A stretch of 64,000 nt of DNA from Herbidospora yilanensis (lineage in GTDB: Bacteria; Actinomycetota; Actinomycetes; Streptosporangiales; Streptosporangiaceae), in the NCBI RefSeq assembly GCF_001570565.1, contig NZ_BBXE01000018.1, forward strand, positions 124,001-188,000, read 5' to 3'. A model generated the notes under the pieces. That model searched no databases and was not told the DNA's origin. It worked only from the letters and a program-made list of their open reading frames with translations. This document shows positions 22,309-31,263 of the stretch, piece after piece. A program made the position numbers and the translations under genes. Every line of letters starts with the position of its first letter. Positions within the stretch are counted from its first letter, which is position 1.

Positions 22309-23334
22309 ATGACCGACACGTCGATCGCCCGCCGGGGCGGAGGCAACGCCTCCGCCCCGAGCGGGCGCCCCCGCCGCTCTCACCGTCCACCGAAGAAGGC
22401 CTCGGGTCTCAACCCGAAGTACATCCCCTACGCGCTGCTGATCCCCGGCCTGCTGGTCATGGTGGCGCTGCTGCTGTACCCGATGATCCAAGTGTTCATC
22501 ATGTCCTTCCAGAAGGTCGGACTGCCGCAGATCCGGGAGATCAACCCCCGCCCCGCCGAATGGCTGGGCTGGGAGAACTACACCAAGGTCTTCGAGAACG
22601 ACGTCTTCTGGTCGTCGCTGCGCAACACCCTGGTGTTCGCGTTCGTGGCGGTGAGCCTCACCCTGATCGTCGGAACCGCGGTCGGGGTCCTGCTCCAGCA
22701 GCTCAGCAAGCGCATGTCGACCTTCCTGATCATCGGCATCATGTTCGCGTGGGCGGTCCCGCCGGTCGCACAGGGTGTCATCTGGCGCTGGCTCTTCGAC
22801 GCCGAGGCCGGGATCATCAACTGGGCGCTCAACCTGCTGCCGGACTTCCTCTCCAACGCCCTGTTCGGCCGTGCCGACTGGACCGGCGAACCCTGGCTCA
22901 ACGAGGCGTTCACCATCTACATCGTCCTGGTCATGACGGTGGTCTGGGCCTCGTTCCCGTTCATCGCCGTCTCGGTCCTGGCCGGGCTCAAGAGCATCCC
23001 CGGCGAGCTCTACGAGGCCGCCAGAGTCGACGGCTCCGGCCCCTGGAGGACGTTCCGGAAGATCACCTTCCCGCTGCTGAAGCCCGTCTTCGCGGTCCTG
23101 ACGATCCTGTCCATCATCTGGGACTTCAAGGTCTTCTCGCAGCTGTACGTGCTGATGAACGGCCCCACCAACCGTGAGGCGTTCAACCTGTCGATGTTCT
23201 CGTACGCGGAGGCGTTCCGCAGCCCCCCCAAGATGGGCTCCGGCGCCGCCATCGCGGTGATCCTCACGATCATCCTGCTGGTCGTCACCGCGGTCTACGT
23301 CCGCCAGATGGTGAAGTCGGAGGAGGTGCAGTGA
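22309..23334 (+). CDS. ABC sugar transporter permease, MalF-type
   Basis: A 341-residue inner-membrane permease with a 40-residue basic cytoplasmic N terminus and six membrane segments. The EAA loop that docks the ATPase reads EAARVDGSGPWRTFRKITFP. It starts 5 bp after the lipoprotein gene and overlaps the next permease by 4 bp (GTGA). Function as one half of the channel is well supported by family and position. Confidence 0.92.
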   Translation: MTDTSIARRGGGNASAPSGRPRRSHRPPKKASGLNPKYIPYALLIPGLLVMVALLLYPMIQVFIMSFQKVGLPQIREINPRPAEWLGWENYTKVFENDVFWSSLRNTLVFAFVAVSLTLIVGTAVGVLLQQLSKRMSTFLIIGIMFAWAVPPVAQGVIWRWLFDAEAGIINWALNLLPDFLSNALFGRADWTGEPWLNEAFTIYIVLVMTVVWASFPFIAVSVLAGLKSIPGELYEAARVDGSGPWRTFRKITFPLLKPVFAVLTILSIIWDFKVFSQLYVLMNGPTNREAFNLSMFSYAEAFRSPPKMGSGAAIAVILTIILLVVTAVYVRQMVKSEEVQ

Positions 23335-24218
23335 CCGTCACGTCGTACGAGATGAAGCGCATGCGGAAGTCCGCGAAGTTCCGCAAGAAGGCGCGCAAGT
23401 TCGCCCTCAACGCGACCGCCACCGCCGTCTTCATCGTGGCCATGTTCCCCGTGTACTGGATGGTCTCGACGTCCTTCAAGACCAACGACCAGATCTTCAC
23501 CACGGAGTTCATCCCGTTCCCGACCAGCTTCACCTTCGAGCACATCGACCGGGTGCTGAGCGAGGGCGTCGCCGGCAACTCCATCTGGCTCTACCTGCGC
23601 AACAGCGCGATCGTCGCCCTCGGCACGGTCGCGGTGGGCGCGATCTTCTCGCTGCTGGCCGCCACGGCGGTCTCGCGCTTCCGCTTCAAGGGCCGCACCT
23701 CGTTCCTGATCACCCTGCTGGTCGTGCAGATGATCCCGGCCGAGGCCCTGCTCATCCCGCTCTTCCTCAGCATCAAGCGGCTGGGCCTGTACGACCAGTT
23801 GCTCGGCCTCATCGTCGTCAACGTCGGACTGACCCTGCCCTTCGGCATCTGGATGCTGCGCACCTTCGTGGCGGCCGTGCCGAAGTCGCTCGAAGAGGCG
23901 GCGTGGATCGACGGCGCGAGCCGGATGACGACGTTCTGGAAGGTGCTCTTCCCGCTGGTGGCCCCGGGTCTGGTGGCGACCAGCATCTTCTCCTTCATCA
24001 CCGCGTGGAACGAGCTGATCTTCGCGCTGGTGCTGATGAGCGACTCGTCGGGCTACACCATGCCCGTCGCGTTGCAGTTCTTCTTCGGACAGCGGGGCAC
24101 CGACTGGGGCGCCATCATGGCCAGCTCCACCCTGATGACGATCCCCGTCGTCGTGTTCTTCCTCCTGGTGCAGCGGCGCATGGTCTCCGGCCTCGTCGCG
24201 GGCGCCGTCAAGGGCTGA
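23331..24218 (+). CDS. ABC sugar transporter permease, MalG-type
   Basis: A 295-residue permease with six membrane segments and an EAA loop (EEAAWIDGASRMTTFWKVLFP). GTG start coupled to the MalF-type gene. Its basic N terminus (KRMRKSAKFRKKARK) is cytoplasmic. It completes the importer, lacking only an ATPase. Confidence 0.92.
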   Translation: MTVTSYEMKRMRKSAKFRKKARKFALNATATAVFIVAMFPVYWMVSTSFKTNDQIFTTEFIPFPTSFTFEHIDRVLSEGVAGNSIWLYLRNSAIVALGTVAVGAIFSLLAATAVSRFRFKGRTSFLITLLVVQMIPAEALLIPLFLSIKRLGLYDQLLGLIVVNVGLTLPFGIWMLRTFVAAVPKSLEEAAWIDGASRMTTFWKVLFPLVAPGLVATSIFSFITAWNELIFALVLMSDSSGYTMPVALQFFFGQRGTDWGAIMASSTLMTIPVVVFFLLVQRRMVSGLVAGAVKG

Positions 24219-24249
24219 CCGCCCGCCTGTCGTTCCCAGCGCGAGCCAT

Positions 24250-24314
24250 GGCCGGCTTTCGGCCGTCCGCGTCTCGCTTCCCTGAGCGGGTACGGCCCCG
24301 GGACCCGGGGCCGT
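24250..24314 (+). terminator. Two stem-loops between permease and GH3 gene
   Basis: A small hairpin (GGCCG/CGGCC, 24250-24264) and a stronger ten-bp stem (ACGGCCCCGG pairing with CCGGGGCCGT, 24292-24314, three-base loop). No U-run follows. They may reduce read-through or protect the permease mRNA; a separate promoter for the GH3 gene is possible. Confidence 0.5.
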
Positions 24315-24350
24315 GCCCTCCCATGTCCATGATCGGAGTCATGAATTCCC

Positions 24351-25805
24351 ATGCCTGAAGTACCCGCGAGCCACAGCGATCGGGGGCTGCGCCGTCTCGC
24401 GGCCGGCACGCTGCTCGTGACCTTCCGAGGCCTGACCGCGCCCGACTGGGTGCTGGACGGCCTGGCCGGAGGTCTCGGCGGCGTCTGCCTCTTCGGCTTC
24501 AACGTCGAAGGCCCCGGACAGGTCGCCACGCTCACGTCGAGCCTCATGAACGCCGGCGACCCGGTGATCTCGCTCGACGAGGAAGGCGGCGACGTCACCC
24601 GGCTCGCCTACCACGTCGGCAGCGAATACCCGGGCAACGCGGCGCTCGGCGCCGTCGACGACGTCGACCTGACCGAGCGGGTCTACCGCTCGATCGCGGG
24701 CGACCTCGTGAAGGCCGGCGTGAACCTCGACATGGCCCCGTCGGCCGACGTCAACACCGCAGACGACAACCCGGTGATCGGCACCCGCTCCTTCGGCTCC
24801 AACCCGGCGCTCGTGTCCCGCCACACGGTCGCCGCCGTGCGCGGCCTCCAGTCGCTCGGCGTGGCCGCCTGCGTGAAGCACTTCCCCGGCCACGGCGCGA
24901 CCACGGAGGACTCCCACCTGGCCATCCCGGTCGTGGACGCCTCCCTTGAGCTGCTGCGGGAGCGCGAGCTGGCCCCGTTCCGGGCCGCGATCGAGGCGGG
25001 CACCCAATCGATCATGACCGCCCACGTGGCGGTCCCCGCGCTGACGGGCGACACCCCGGCCACGCTCAGCCCGAGGGCGCTGACCACGCTGCTGCGCGGC
25101 GAACTCGGTTACGACGGCGTGGTCGTCACCGACGCCCTCGACATGCACGCCATCACCAAGAGCGTGGGCCTCGGCGGCGGTGCGGTCCTCTCGCTCAAGG
25201 CGGGCGCCGACCTGTTGTGCATGGGCTCCATCCCCACGTACGAGGAGACCGAGGCCGTCGTCAGCGCCATCGTGGCGGCGGTCCGGCAAGGCGACCTGCC
25301 GGTCGAGCGCCTGGAGGAGGCGGTCGCCCGCGCGCGGCGGCTGCGCGACTGGGCCCGCGAGACCCGGGGCCAGCACACCGAGGACACCGTGGTCGGCCTC
25401 CAGGCCGCCCGCCGCGCGGTCCGGATCAGCGGGGCCACGCTGCCCCTGCGCAACCCGTTCGTGGTCGAGATCGACACCCCGCCCACGATCGCCGTGGGCG
25501 ACGTGCCGTGGGGCGTCGCGCCGTGGTTGCCGGAAGCGGAGATCGTCCGGGTGAAGCCGGAGGAGGCCCAGGCAGCCGCCCTGCTCGCGCGGGCCCGGGG
25601 CCGGTCGCTGGTCGTGGTCGTCAAGGACGCCCACCGCTACCCCGCCAGCCGCGAACTGGTGACCGAACTCGTCTCGGCCCGCCCGGACGGCGTCGTCATG
25701 GAGATGGGCCTGCCGATCTGGCGCCCCGACCACGGCGTCCACATCGCCACCTACGGCGCCGCCCGCGCCAACGCCCAGGCGGCGGTCGAACTCCTCACGG
25801 CCTGA
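24351..25805 (+). CDS. GH3 beta-N-acetylhexosaminidase (NagZ-type)
   Basis: A 484-residue glycoside hydrolase family 3 protein. The NagZ signature KHFPGHGATTEDSH is complete (residues 176-189, with the Asp187/His189 catalytic dyad), and the nucleophile is Asp261 in VVTDALDM. It should remove N-acetylglucosamine from chito-oligosaccharides or muropeptides. No signal peptide, so it acts on imported substrate. It ends one base before the stop of convergent ROK copy B. The start ATG has GGAG about a dozen bases upstream. The C-terminal 140 residues are an extra alpha/beta domain as in actinobacterial members. Confidence 0.9.
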   Translation: MPEVPASHSDRGLRRLAAGTLLVTFRGLTAPDWVLDGLAGGLGGVCLFGFNVEGPGQVATLTSSLMNAGDPVISLDEEGGDVTRLAYHVGSEYPGNAALGAVDDVDLTERVYRSIAGDLVKAGVNLDMAPSADVNTADDNPVIGTRSFGSNPALVSRHTVAAVRGLQSLGVAACVKHFPGHGATTEDSHLAIPVVDASLELLRERELAPFRAAIEAGTQSIMTAHVAVPALTGDTPATLSPRALTTLLRGELGYDGVVVTDALDMHAITKSVGLGGGAVLSLKAGADLLCMGSIPTYEETEAVVSAIVAAVRQGDLPVERLEEAVARARRLRDWARETRGQHTEDTVVGLQAARRAVRISGATLPLRNPFVVEIDTPPTIAVGDVPWGVAPWLPEAEIVRVKPEEAQAAALLARARGRSLVVVVKDAHRYPASRELVTELVSARPDGVVMEMGLPIWRPDHGVHIATYGAARANAQAAVELLTA

Positions 25806-26984
25806 CTAGGACAAGAAGATCTCCTCGCGGGCCTGTTCCAGGGCCGCGATCACCGCGCCGCGCAACACCGGGTTGCCGGGCACCTCGGACGTCACGACCT
25901 GCGGCCGGATCGGGCAGATGCGGGCCACCGCCTGTTCGACCCGGCCGGTCAGGGACACGCCCCCGGCCAGCCCGACCTCTCCGGCGAGCACGACCAGCCC
26001 CGGGTCGAGCACCACGCACACCGACGCCACCCCGAGCGCCAGCCGGGAGGCGATCTCGTCGAGCAGCCGGTCGCCCTGGTCGCCCGCGTCGACGGCGGCG
26101 GTCACGCACTCGGCCGCCGTGGCGCCCTCGAACCCGAGGTCGCGGGCCAGGTCGAGCACCGCCACGGAGCTCACCAGCGACTGCAGGCCGCCGGCGAGCG
26201 AGGGCAGCCGCCCCGGCTCCGACCGGACGTCTTCGGCCAGCGGCACCCCGGGCACCGGCAGGTAGCCGATCTCGCCCGCGCTGCCCGAACGCCCGCGATG
26301 CAGCCGCCCGCCGAGCACGACGGCCAGGCCGATGCCGCGCCCGACCCAGAGCAGCACGAAGTCGTCGGCCCGCCGGGCCGCGCCGTTCGACCGCTCGGCG
26401 ATGGCGGCGAGGTTCACGTCGTTCTCGATCCGCACCGACCGCTTCAGGTCGCGCGCCAGCGCCTCGTGGATGCCCTCGTGCCAGTGGGGCAGGTCGAAGG
26501 AGAACTGCACGTCGCCGGTGCGCGGGTCGACGACGCCGGGCGTGCCGATGACGACGCCCTTCAGCCGCGACAACGCGACCTTGGCCGACCGGCAGGCCTT
26601 CACGACCGCGTTGTGCACCATCGAGACGGGGTCGTCGGCACCGCTGGGCGTGGCGGTGACCTCGGCCACCACGTCGCCCTTGATGTCGGCGATGGCCGCG
26701 GTGACGTGTTCGGGACCGACGTCGAGCCCCGCCACGTAGGCGCACGAGGCGATCACGCCGTAGAGGGCCGCGTTGGGCCCCCGGTTCCCGGCCTGCTCGC
26801 CGACGACCTCGACGAGCCCCCGCTCCTCAAGCCGCGACAGCGTCTGGGAGGCGGTCACCTTGGACAGACCGGTAAGGTCACCGATCTGGCCGCGCGTCAG
26901 CGGCCCGGAGGCCAGCAGAAGTTCGAGGGCGGCCCGGTCGTTGATCTCCCGGAGCAACCTGGGCACGCCAGGACGTCGCTCCAT
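25806..26984 (-). CDS. ROK-family transcriptional regulator (copy B)
   Basis: A 392-residue paralogue of the ROK gene at 19609-20775, alike along its whole length (ERRPGVPRLLREINDRAALELL near the start, LRGAVIAALEQAREEIF near the end). The winged helix spans about 5-60. The cysteine zinc motif is missing here too, and GEIGH reads GEIGY. Start set at the ATG at 26984, with AGGAG one base upstream; the open frame extends 14 codons further. It is convergent with the GH3 gene, so the two ROK genes bracket the cassette. An imperfect ROK-like sequence lies at 27021-27045 in its own promoter. Confidence 0.87.
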   Translation of the reverse strand: MERRPGVPRLLREINDRAALELLLASGPLTRGQIGDLTGLSKVTASQTLSRLEERGLVEVVGEQAGNRGPNAALYGVIASCAYVAGLDVGPEHVTAAIADIKGDVVAEVTATPSGADDPVSMVHNAVVKACRSAKVALSRLKGVVIGTPGVVDPRTGDVQFSFDLPHWHEGIHEALARDLKRSVRIENDVNLAAIAERSNGAARRADDFVLLWVGRGIGLAVVLGGRLHRGRSGSAGEIGYLPVPGVPLAEDVRSEPGRLPSLAGGLQSLVSSVAVLDLARDLGFEGATAAECVTAAVDAGDQGDRLLDEIASRLALGVASVCVVLDPGLVVLAGEVGLAGGVSLTGRVEQAVARICPIRPQVVTSEVPGNPVLRGAVIAALEQAREEIFLS

Positions 26985-27110
26985 GCTCCTGCTTTCTATG
27001 ATCGCCCCCGCGAAAACTGTCAACAAACTTTTCCGGCCAGCTTAGCGACTATACGAGCTCCCGGAAATCGACCCTTGATACCGCTCCCACCCGGACGAAA
27101 GGATCAATCC

Positions 27111-28862
27111 ATGCGTCCGGTTGCGGCAGTGACTCTGGGTCTGCTCCTCTTCATGGACGCCGTGCGTGTCCTGTTCCCCTCCCTCATCACCGTCTACGGC
27201 CAGGCCGGCGACACCCCGCCGGAGCAACTGGGCCTCTTCGCGGCGTCGTGGTTCGTCCTCCCGCTGCTCGCCCTGCTCTTACCGGCCAGGTGGGCGCTGC
27301 TCGGCGGCGGCGCCGTCCTGGCCGTGGGCCGCCTCGCCCTCCAGGCCACCGACGGCGGGTTCCCGCAGCTCTATGTGAGCGCCGTGTCGGTCACCGCCGG
27401 CATCGTCTTCCTGTACGGCGCCGCACGGCTCGTGGCCGCACCCCACGCCCGCCTGGCCCTCCCCCTCGGCCTGGCGCTCTCCCAGGCCCTCCACCTGTCG
27501 ATCGGCCACCTCGACCTGGTCTGGCGCGACGGCCCGCTGCCCTGGGTCCCAACGGCCCTGGTCTGCGCGGCCTTCGCGTGGGCCACGCTGGGCGTCACCG
27601 ACGCGGCCGGCCCGGCCCCCGGCGCCCTGTGGTTCGCCTTCGGCCCCGCCTTGCTCCTGACCGGCATGTTCCTCGGCCCGTCGGCCCTGATCGGCAACGG
27701 CGTGACCCCTCATGACCGCCTCTGGCCCACGCTGGCGCTGCTGGCCGCCCTGGCGGTGCTCGCCCTGGCCGGGGCATACGGCCACCCGGCCCAGCTCGCG
27801 CCCGTCCTCATGGTCGTCGCGGCCTGGATCGCCCACGACGACGGTCGTCTCCACGTCGCCACGCTGCCGATCTTCGCCCTGGGGCTGGGATGGTGCCTGC
27901 GCGTGGCGGGGACCCGCCCGGCGGGCCGCCACGCCGGTGGCGCGCTGCTGGCCGGCATGATCCTCTTCTTCGTCGGCACATTCGTCTACTACGCCGCCTA
28001 CGACATGGTCCTCGGCTTCGACAACGCCTACGTCCCGCTGGCGTTCGGCGTCGTGATCGCCGCGACCGCCGTGCGGCTGCCCGACCTGCCCGAGGTCCGC
28101 CCGGCCATCGCTGCGGCGCTGGCGGTGATCGCCCTGTGGACGTTCCCCAAGCCGTCGGGCGTCGAGGGTCCCGGCGTGGCCGTCGACCGCGACGAGTTCA
28201 CGCTGATCACGTACAACATCCGGATGGGATTCGGCCTGTCCGGCACCCTCGACCTGGACCGGATCGCCGACTGGGCCGCCTCGGAGAAGCCCGACGTCGT
28301 GCTGCTCAGCGAGGTCGACCGGGGCTGGTTCCTCAACGGCGGCCACGACGATCTCGACCGCATCGCCACCCGCCTGGGCATGCACTACCACTTCGCCCCC
28401 GCGGCCGACGAACTCTGGGGCGACGCGGTGCTGACCAACCTCCCCATCCGGAACGTCTCCTCGGTACCCCTGGTCACCGAGGGATACCCGACCGGCGCGC
28501 AGGCCCAGAGCGTGACCGTGGAGATCGGCGGCAAGCCAGTCGCCATCGTCAACACCCATCTCCAGGAACCCGAAATCCAGAGCGCCGCGCTGCCCAGCGT
28601 GACGCCCCGCCCGCCGGCCGTGGTGGCCGGCGACCTGAACCTCACCCCCGACGACCCGGCCTTCCGCCGCCTGCTGACCGAAATCGGCCTGACCGACCCG
28701 CTCAAGGGCTTCGGCGACCCGCCGACCTCGCCCGCCGACGATCCGGTCAAACGCATCGACCACGTGCTGCTCAGCCCGGGACTGACGGCCGTCTCCGCCG
28801 AGGTCCCGAAAGTGCCGTTCTCCGATCATCTGCCCGTCGTCATGCGGATCCGCGTCGGCTGA
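27111..28862 (+). CDS. Membrane protein with C-terminal endonuclease/exonuclease/phosphatase domain
   Basis: A 583-residue fusion. Residues 1-355 form about ten hydrophobic segments; residues 362-583 are an EEP-fold domain with all landmarks: YNIRMGF, SEVDRGW with the metal-binding Glu, NTHLQ, AGDLN and the final SDHLPV. Family members hydrolyse phosphodiesters of nucleic acids, lipids or inositol phosphates; this substrate is unknown. The topology would tether the catalytic domain to the membrane. ATG with GAAAGGATC upstream. Divergent from ROK copy B across 126 bp. Confidence 0.82.
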   Translation: MRPVAAVTLGLLLFMDAVRVLFPSLITVYGQAGDTPPEQLGLFAASWFVLPLLALLLPARWALLGGGAVLAVGRLALQATDGGFPQLYVSAVSVTAGIVFLYGAARLVAAPHARLALPLGLALSQALHLSIGHLDLVWRDGPLPWVPTALVCAAFAWATLGVTDAAGPAPGALWFAFGPALLLTGMFLGPSALIGNGVTPHDRLWPTLALLAALAVLALAGAYGHPAQLAPVLMVVAAWIAHDDGRLHVATLPIFALGLGWCLRVAGTRPAGRHAGGALLAGMILFFVGTFVYYAAYDMVLGFDNAYVPLAFGVVIAATAVRLPDLPEVRPAIAAALAVIALWTFPKPSGVEGPGVAVDRDEFTLITYNIRMGFGLSGTLDLDRIADWAASEKPDVVLLSEVDRGWFLNGGHDDLDRIATRLGMHYHFAPAADELWGDAVLTNLPIRNVSSVPLVTEGYPTGAQAQSVTVEIGGKPVAIVNTHLQEPEIQSAALPSVTPRPPAVVAGDLNLTPDDPAFRRLLTEIGLTDPLKGFGDPPTSPADDPVKRIDHVLLSPGLTAVSAEVPKVPFSDHLPVVMRIRVG

Positions 28863-28912
28863 GAGGGGGGACCCAGGTCAACCAGTGCCAACCAGGCGGG
28901 ATAATCGTTTAC

Positions 28913-29380
28913 ATGCGACTTTCTGCGCGTGTCGACTACGCCCTGCGGGCGGCGGCCGAGCTGGCCGCGTCCGGCGACGGCCCGACCACGGTGGGCGAAC
29001 TCGCCAAGGGCCAGGAGATGCCGCCCAAATATCTGGAGAACATCCTGCTCCAGATGCGCCGGGCCGGGCTGGTCCGCGGCCAGCGCGGCCCCGAGGGCGG
29101 CTACGTGCTGGCCCGTCCGGCCAGCCAGATCTCCCTGGCCGACGTGATCCGGGCGGTCGACGGCCCACTGGCCAACGTCCGCGGCGAGCGCCCCGAACAC
29201 GTCGGCTACACCGGCGCGGCCCAGTCTCTCCAGCAGGTCTGGATCGCCCTGCGGGCCAGCGAACGAGCCATCCTCGAAGAGGTCACCCTCGACCAGATCG
29301 CGACGGGCGACCTCCCGAAGCGGGTCACCGACCTCTCCGACGACCCGTCGGCCTGGGACTCCCCCAACGCCCCGGTCTGA
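28913..29380 (+). CDS. Rrf2-family transcriptional regulator
   Basis: A 155-residue regulator with an N-terminal winged helix (RLSARVDYALRAAAELA, PPKYLENILLQMRRAGLVRGQRGPEGGY) and a dimerisation helix. It has no cysteine at all, so it cannot bind the iron-sulphur cluster through the three cysteines of IscR/NsrR; the signal it senses must differ. The stop overlaps the nei2 start by one base (TGATG), so the two are probably co-transcribed. Confidence 0.88.
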   Translation: MRLSARVDYALRAAAELAASGDGPTTVGELAKGQEMPPKYLENILLQMRRAGLVRGQRGPEGGYVLARPASQISLADVIRAVDGPLANVRGERPEHVGYTGAAQSLQQVWIALRASERAILEEVTLDQIATGDLPKRVTDLSDDPSAWDSPNAPV

Positions 29381-30159
29381 TGCCTGAGGGCGACGCCGTC
29401 TACCGCACCGCCGTCCGGCTGCGGGCGGCGCTCGACGACCGGGAACTGACCCGTTCCGACTTCCGGGTGCCCCGCTACGCCACCGCCGACCTGCGCGGGC
29501 GGCGGGTGCTGACCACGGTGAGCCGGGGGAAGAACCTGCTGACCCGGGTCGAGGGCGGCGTGACGCTCCACACCCATCTGCGCATGGACGGATCCTGGCG
29601 GGTCACCAGGGCGGGCACACCCCTGAGGGGCGGCGACGTCGTCAGGGTCGTGCTGGCCAACACTGTTTGGCAGGCCGTCGGGATCAAGCTGGGCGTGGTC
29701 GACCTGCTGCCGACCGCCGGGGAAGACCAGGTCGTCGGGCATCTCGGCCCCGACCTGCTCGGCGACGACTGGGACACGGGGAAGGCCGTCGCCAACCTGC
29801 TGGGAGATCCCGGCCGCACGATCGGGGAGGCCCTGCTCGACCAGCGCAACCTCGCGGGAATCGGCACGATATGGCGGGCGGAGACGCTCTTCGTCGCCCG
29901 CGTCGGGCCGTGGCGGCGCACCGGGGACGTGGCGGATCTGGCGGGGCTGGCCGAAACGGCCCACCGCCTGATGGTGGAGAACAAGAACGAACATGGACCG
30001 GTGACGACCGGCGACCCGCGACCGGGTCGTGCGCTGTTCGTCTACGGCAGGGCACACCTTCCCTGCCGCGTCTGCGGAACGCTCATTGAACGTGGAGAGA
30101 TGGGATCACAACCGCGGGAGCGGTTGATCTACTGGTGCCCGCGCTGCCAGCCGGGCTAG
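29380..30159 (+). CDS. nei2: DNA glycosylase/AP lyase, endonuclease VIII type
   Basis: A 259-residue Fpg/Nei-family base-excision-repair enzyme. It begins MPEGD, so after methionine removal Pro is the Schiff-base nucleophile and Glu the second catalytic residue; PEGD is typical of Nei2 rather than Fpg (PELP). An H2TH region ([17 protein letters not shown]) and a C-terminal zinc finger with Cys229, Cys232, Cys253 and Cys256 are present. It excises oxidised pyrimidines and cuts the abasic site. It is coupled to the Rrf2 gene, and its stop shares the palindrome CTAG with the convergent clgR stop. Confidence 0.9.
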   Translation: MPEGDAVYRTAVRLRAALDDRELTRSDFRVPRYATADLRGRRVLTTVSRGKNLLTRVEGGVTLHTHLRMDGSWRVTRAGTPLRGGDVVRVVLANTVWQAVGIKLGVVDLLPTAGEDQVVGHLGPDLLGDDWDTGKAVANLLGDPGRTIGEALLDQRNLAGIGTIWRAETLFVARVGPWRRTGDVADLAGLAETAHRLMVENKNEHGPVTTGDPRPGRALFVYGRAHLPCRVCGTLIERGEMGSQPRERLIYWCPRCQPG

Positions 30160-30512
30160 GCGGCCACCATGTCCTTGACTTCGGGGAAACCGTCGAACTC
30201 CGGACCGGAGGGCACGGTCTCCGTGATGGGCAGGCGCTCACGCTCGGGCACGTCGGCCAAGACAGGCGCGTGCTGAAGCTCGGCGAGCGCGAACTGATCG
30301 GAGACTTCCCGCAGCACCTGCGAAAGCGGCACACCCAGGGCACCGCAGATCGAGGCGAGCAGCTCGGACGACGCCTCCTTCTGACCACGCTCCACCTCGG
30401 ACAGATAGCCGAGGGAGACCCGTGCCAGCGTGGAGACCTCGCGCAGCGTGCGGCTCTGCCGCACCCTTAGCCGCCGCAGGACGTCGCCGAGAAGCTGACG
30501 CAGCAGGACCAT
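30156..30512 (-). CDS. clgR: ClgR-type XRE-family regulator of Clp proteolysis
   Basis: A 118-residue HTH protein with the ClgR hallmark block [41 protein letters not shown]. ClgR activates clp and other protein-quality genes in actinobacteria. The C terminus is MVAA; ClgR proteins end in a small hydrophobic di-alanine tail that targets them to ClpP, and this one fits. The start is the ATG at 30512 with AAGGGAG upstream; the open frame extends further upstream without homology. Confidence 0.92.
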   Translation of the reverse strand: MVLLRQLLGDVLRRLRVRQSRTLREVSTLARVSLGYLSEVERGQKEASSELLASICGALGVPLSQVLREVSDQFALAELQHAPVLADVPERERLPITETVPSGPEFDGFPEVKDMVAA

Positions 30513-30765
30513 CTGTCGCTCCCTTCCCGGCGCGGGAGTCGTCACGACGCTCCGCGCTTTCGGTTCATATCGCCCGTTCTTTCCACGCCCTTCGTACATA
30601 CTCCTCGCCGTCATCATTGGCTCGCTCGGCCCCTGCGCCGGGCGCGCCGTGGACTTGCTCCTCGCCGATGGCTCACGGACCTCACTCACAGCTCCACCGT
30701 ACCTGTATCGAGCGACACCACGGCAGACCATGGTGAGCATGTTCGCTGGGGACGTAACGCGGTAA
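30513..30765 (-). promoter_or_regulatory. Upstream region of clgR
   Basis: A 253-bp gap between clgR and the upstream cinA gene. It should contain the clgR promoter. I see no terminator hairpin after cinA, so read-through from the rimO-pgsA-cinA operon is possible. A GTTCGC near 30743 recalls half of a ClgR box but lacks the second half, so no site is called. Confidence 0.45.
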
Positions 30766-31263
30766 TCACCCCGAATGTTCCCCCGAATTGGCCTGCAGCA
30801 CACCTAGAAGTAGATCCAAAGCCATCTCACACGTATGGATACGGATGGCTTGGCGGTCTCCGGTCAATCGCAGGTCAACGACTTTCGAGATGTCCGCGGG
30901 ACCACTCAGGCCGCAGAAGACGGTGCCGACGGGCCTGCCGTCCTGGGGCTCGGGGCCGGCCACGCCGGTGACCGCGACCGCCCAGGTCGCGCCGGTGAGA
31001 TTCCGTACACCGGCGGCCATCGCGGCGGCCACGTCGGGATGGACGGCGCCCTCGCGGGCCAGCAGGTCGGCCGGCACGCCGAGCAGCCGGGCCTTCAGGT
31101 CGGTGGCGTAGCTGATCACGCCGCCGACGAAGGCGGCCGAGGAGCCGGCCACACCGGTCACGGTGGCCCCGATGAGCCCGCCGGTGAGGGATTCGGCCAC
31201 GGCGAAGGTCTCACCCCGCTCCGCGAGCAGGGAGACGATCTTCGCTGCGGTCGAGTCGGTCAC
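30766..31263 (-). CDS. cinA: CinA C-terminal-domain protein, NMN amidohydrolase (PncC)
   Basis: A 165-residue protein made only of the CinA C-terminal domain: [20 protein letters not shown] with the catalytic Ser-Thr-Gly, [13 protein letters not shown] and [22 protein letters not shown]. It hydrolyses nicotinamide mononucleotide in pyridine-nucleotide recycling. GTG start overlaps the pgsA stop by 4 bp; the order rimO-pgsA-cinA-clgR is the usual one in actinomycetes. Confidence 0.92.
   Translation of the reverse strand: MTDSTAAKIVSLLAERGETFAVAESLTGGLIGATVTGVAGSSAAFVGGVISYATDLKARLLGVPADLLAREGAVHPDVAAAMAAGVRNLTGATWAVAVTGVAGPEPQDGRPVGTVFCGLSGPADISKVVDLRLTGDRQAIRIHTCEMALDLLLGVLQANSGEHSG

Noticed and set aside
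27021-27045. ROK operator before ROK copy B
   Set aside because: The sequence resembles the other palindromes only in CTTTTCC and CTTAG parts and has poor symmetry, so it is not called as a feature.
30740-30765. A ClgR box upstream of clgR
   Set aside because: Only the half GTTCGC is present; the second half at the proper spacing is not.
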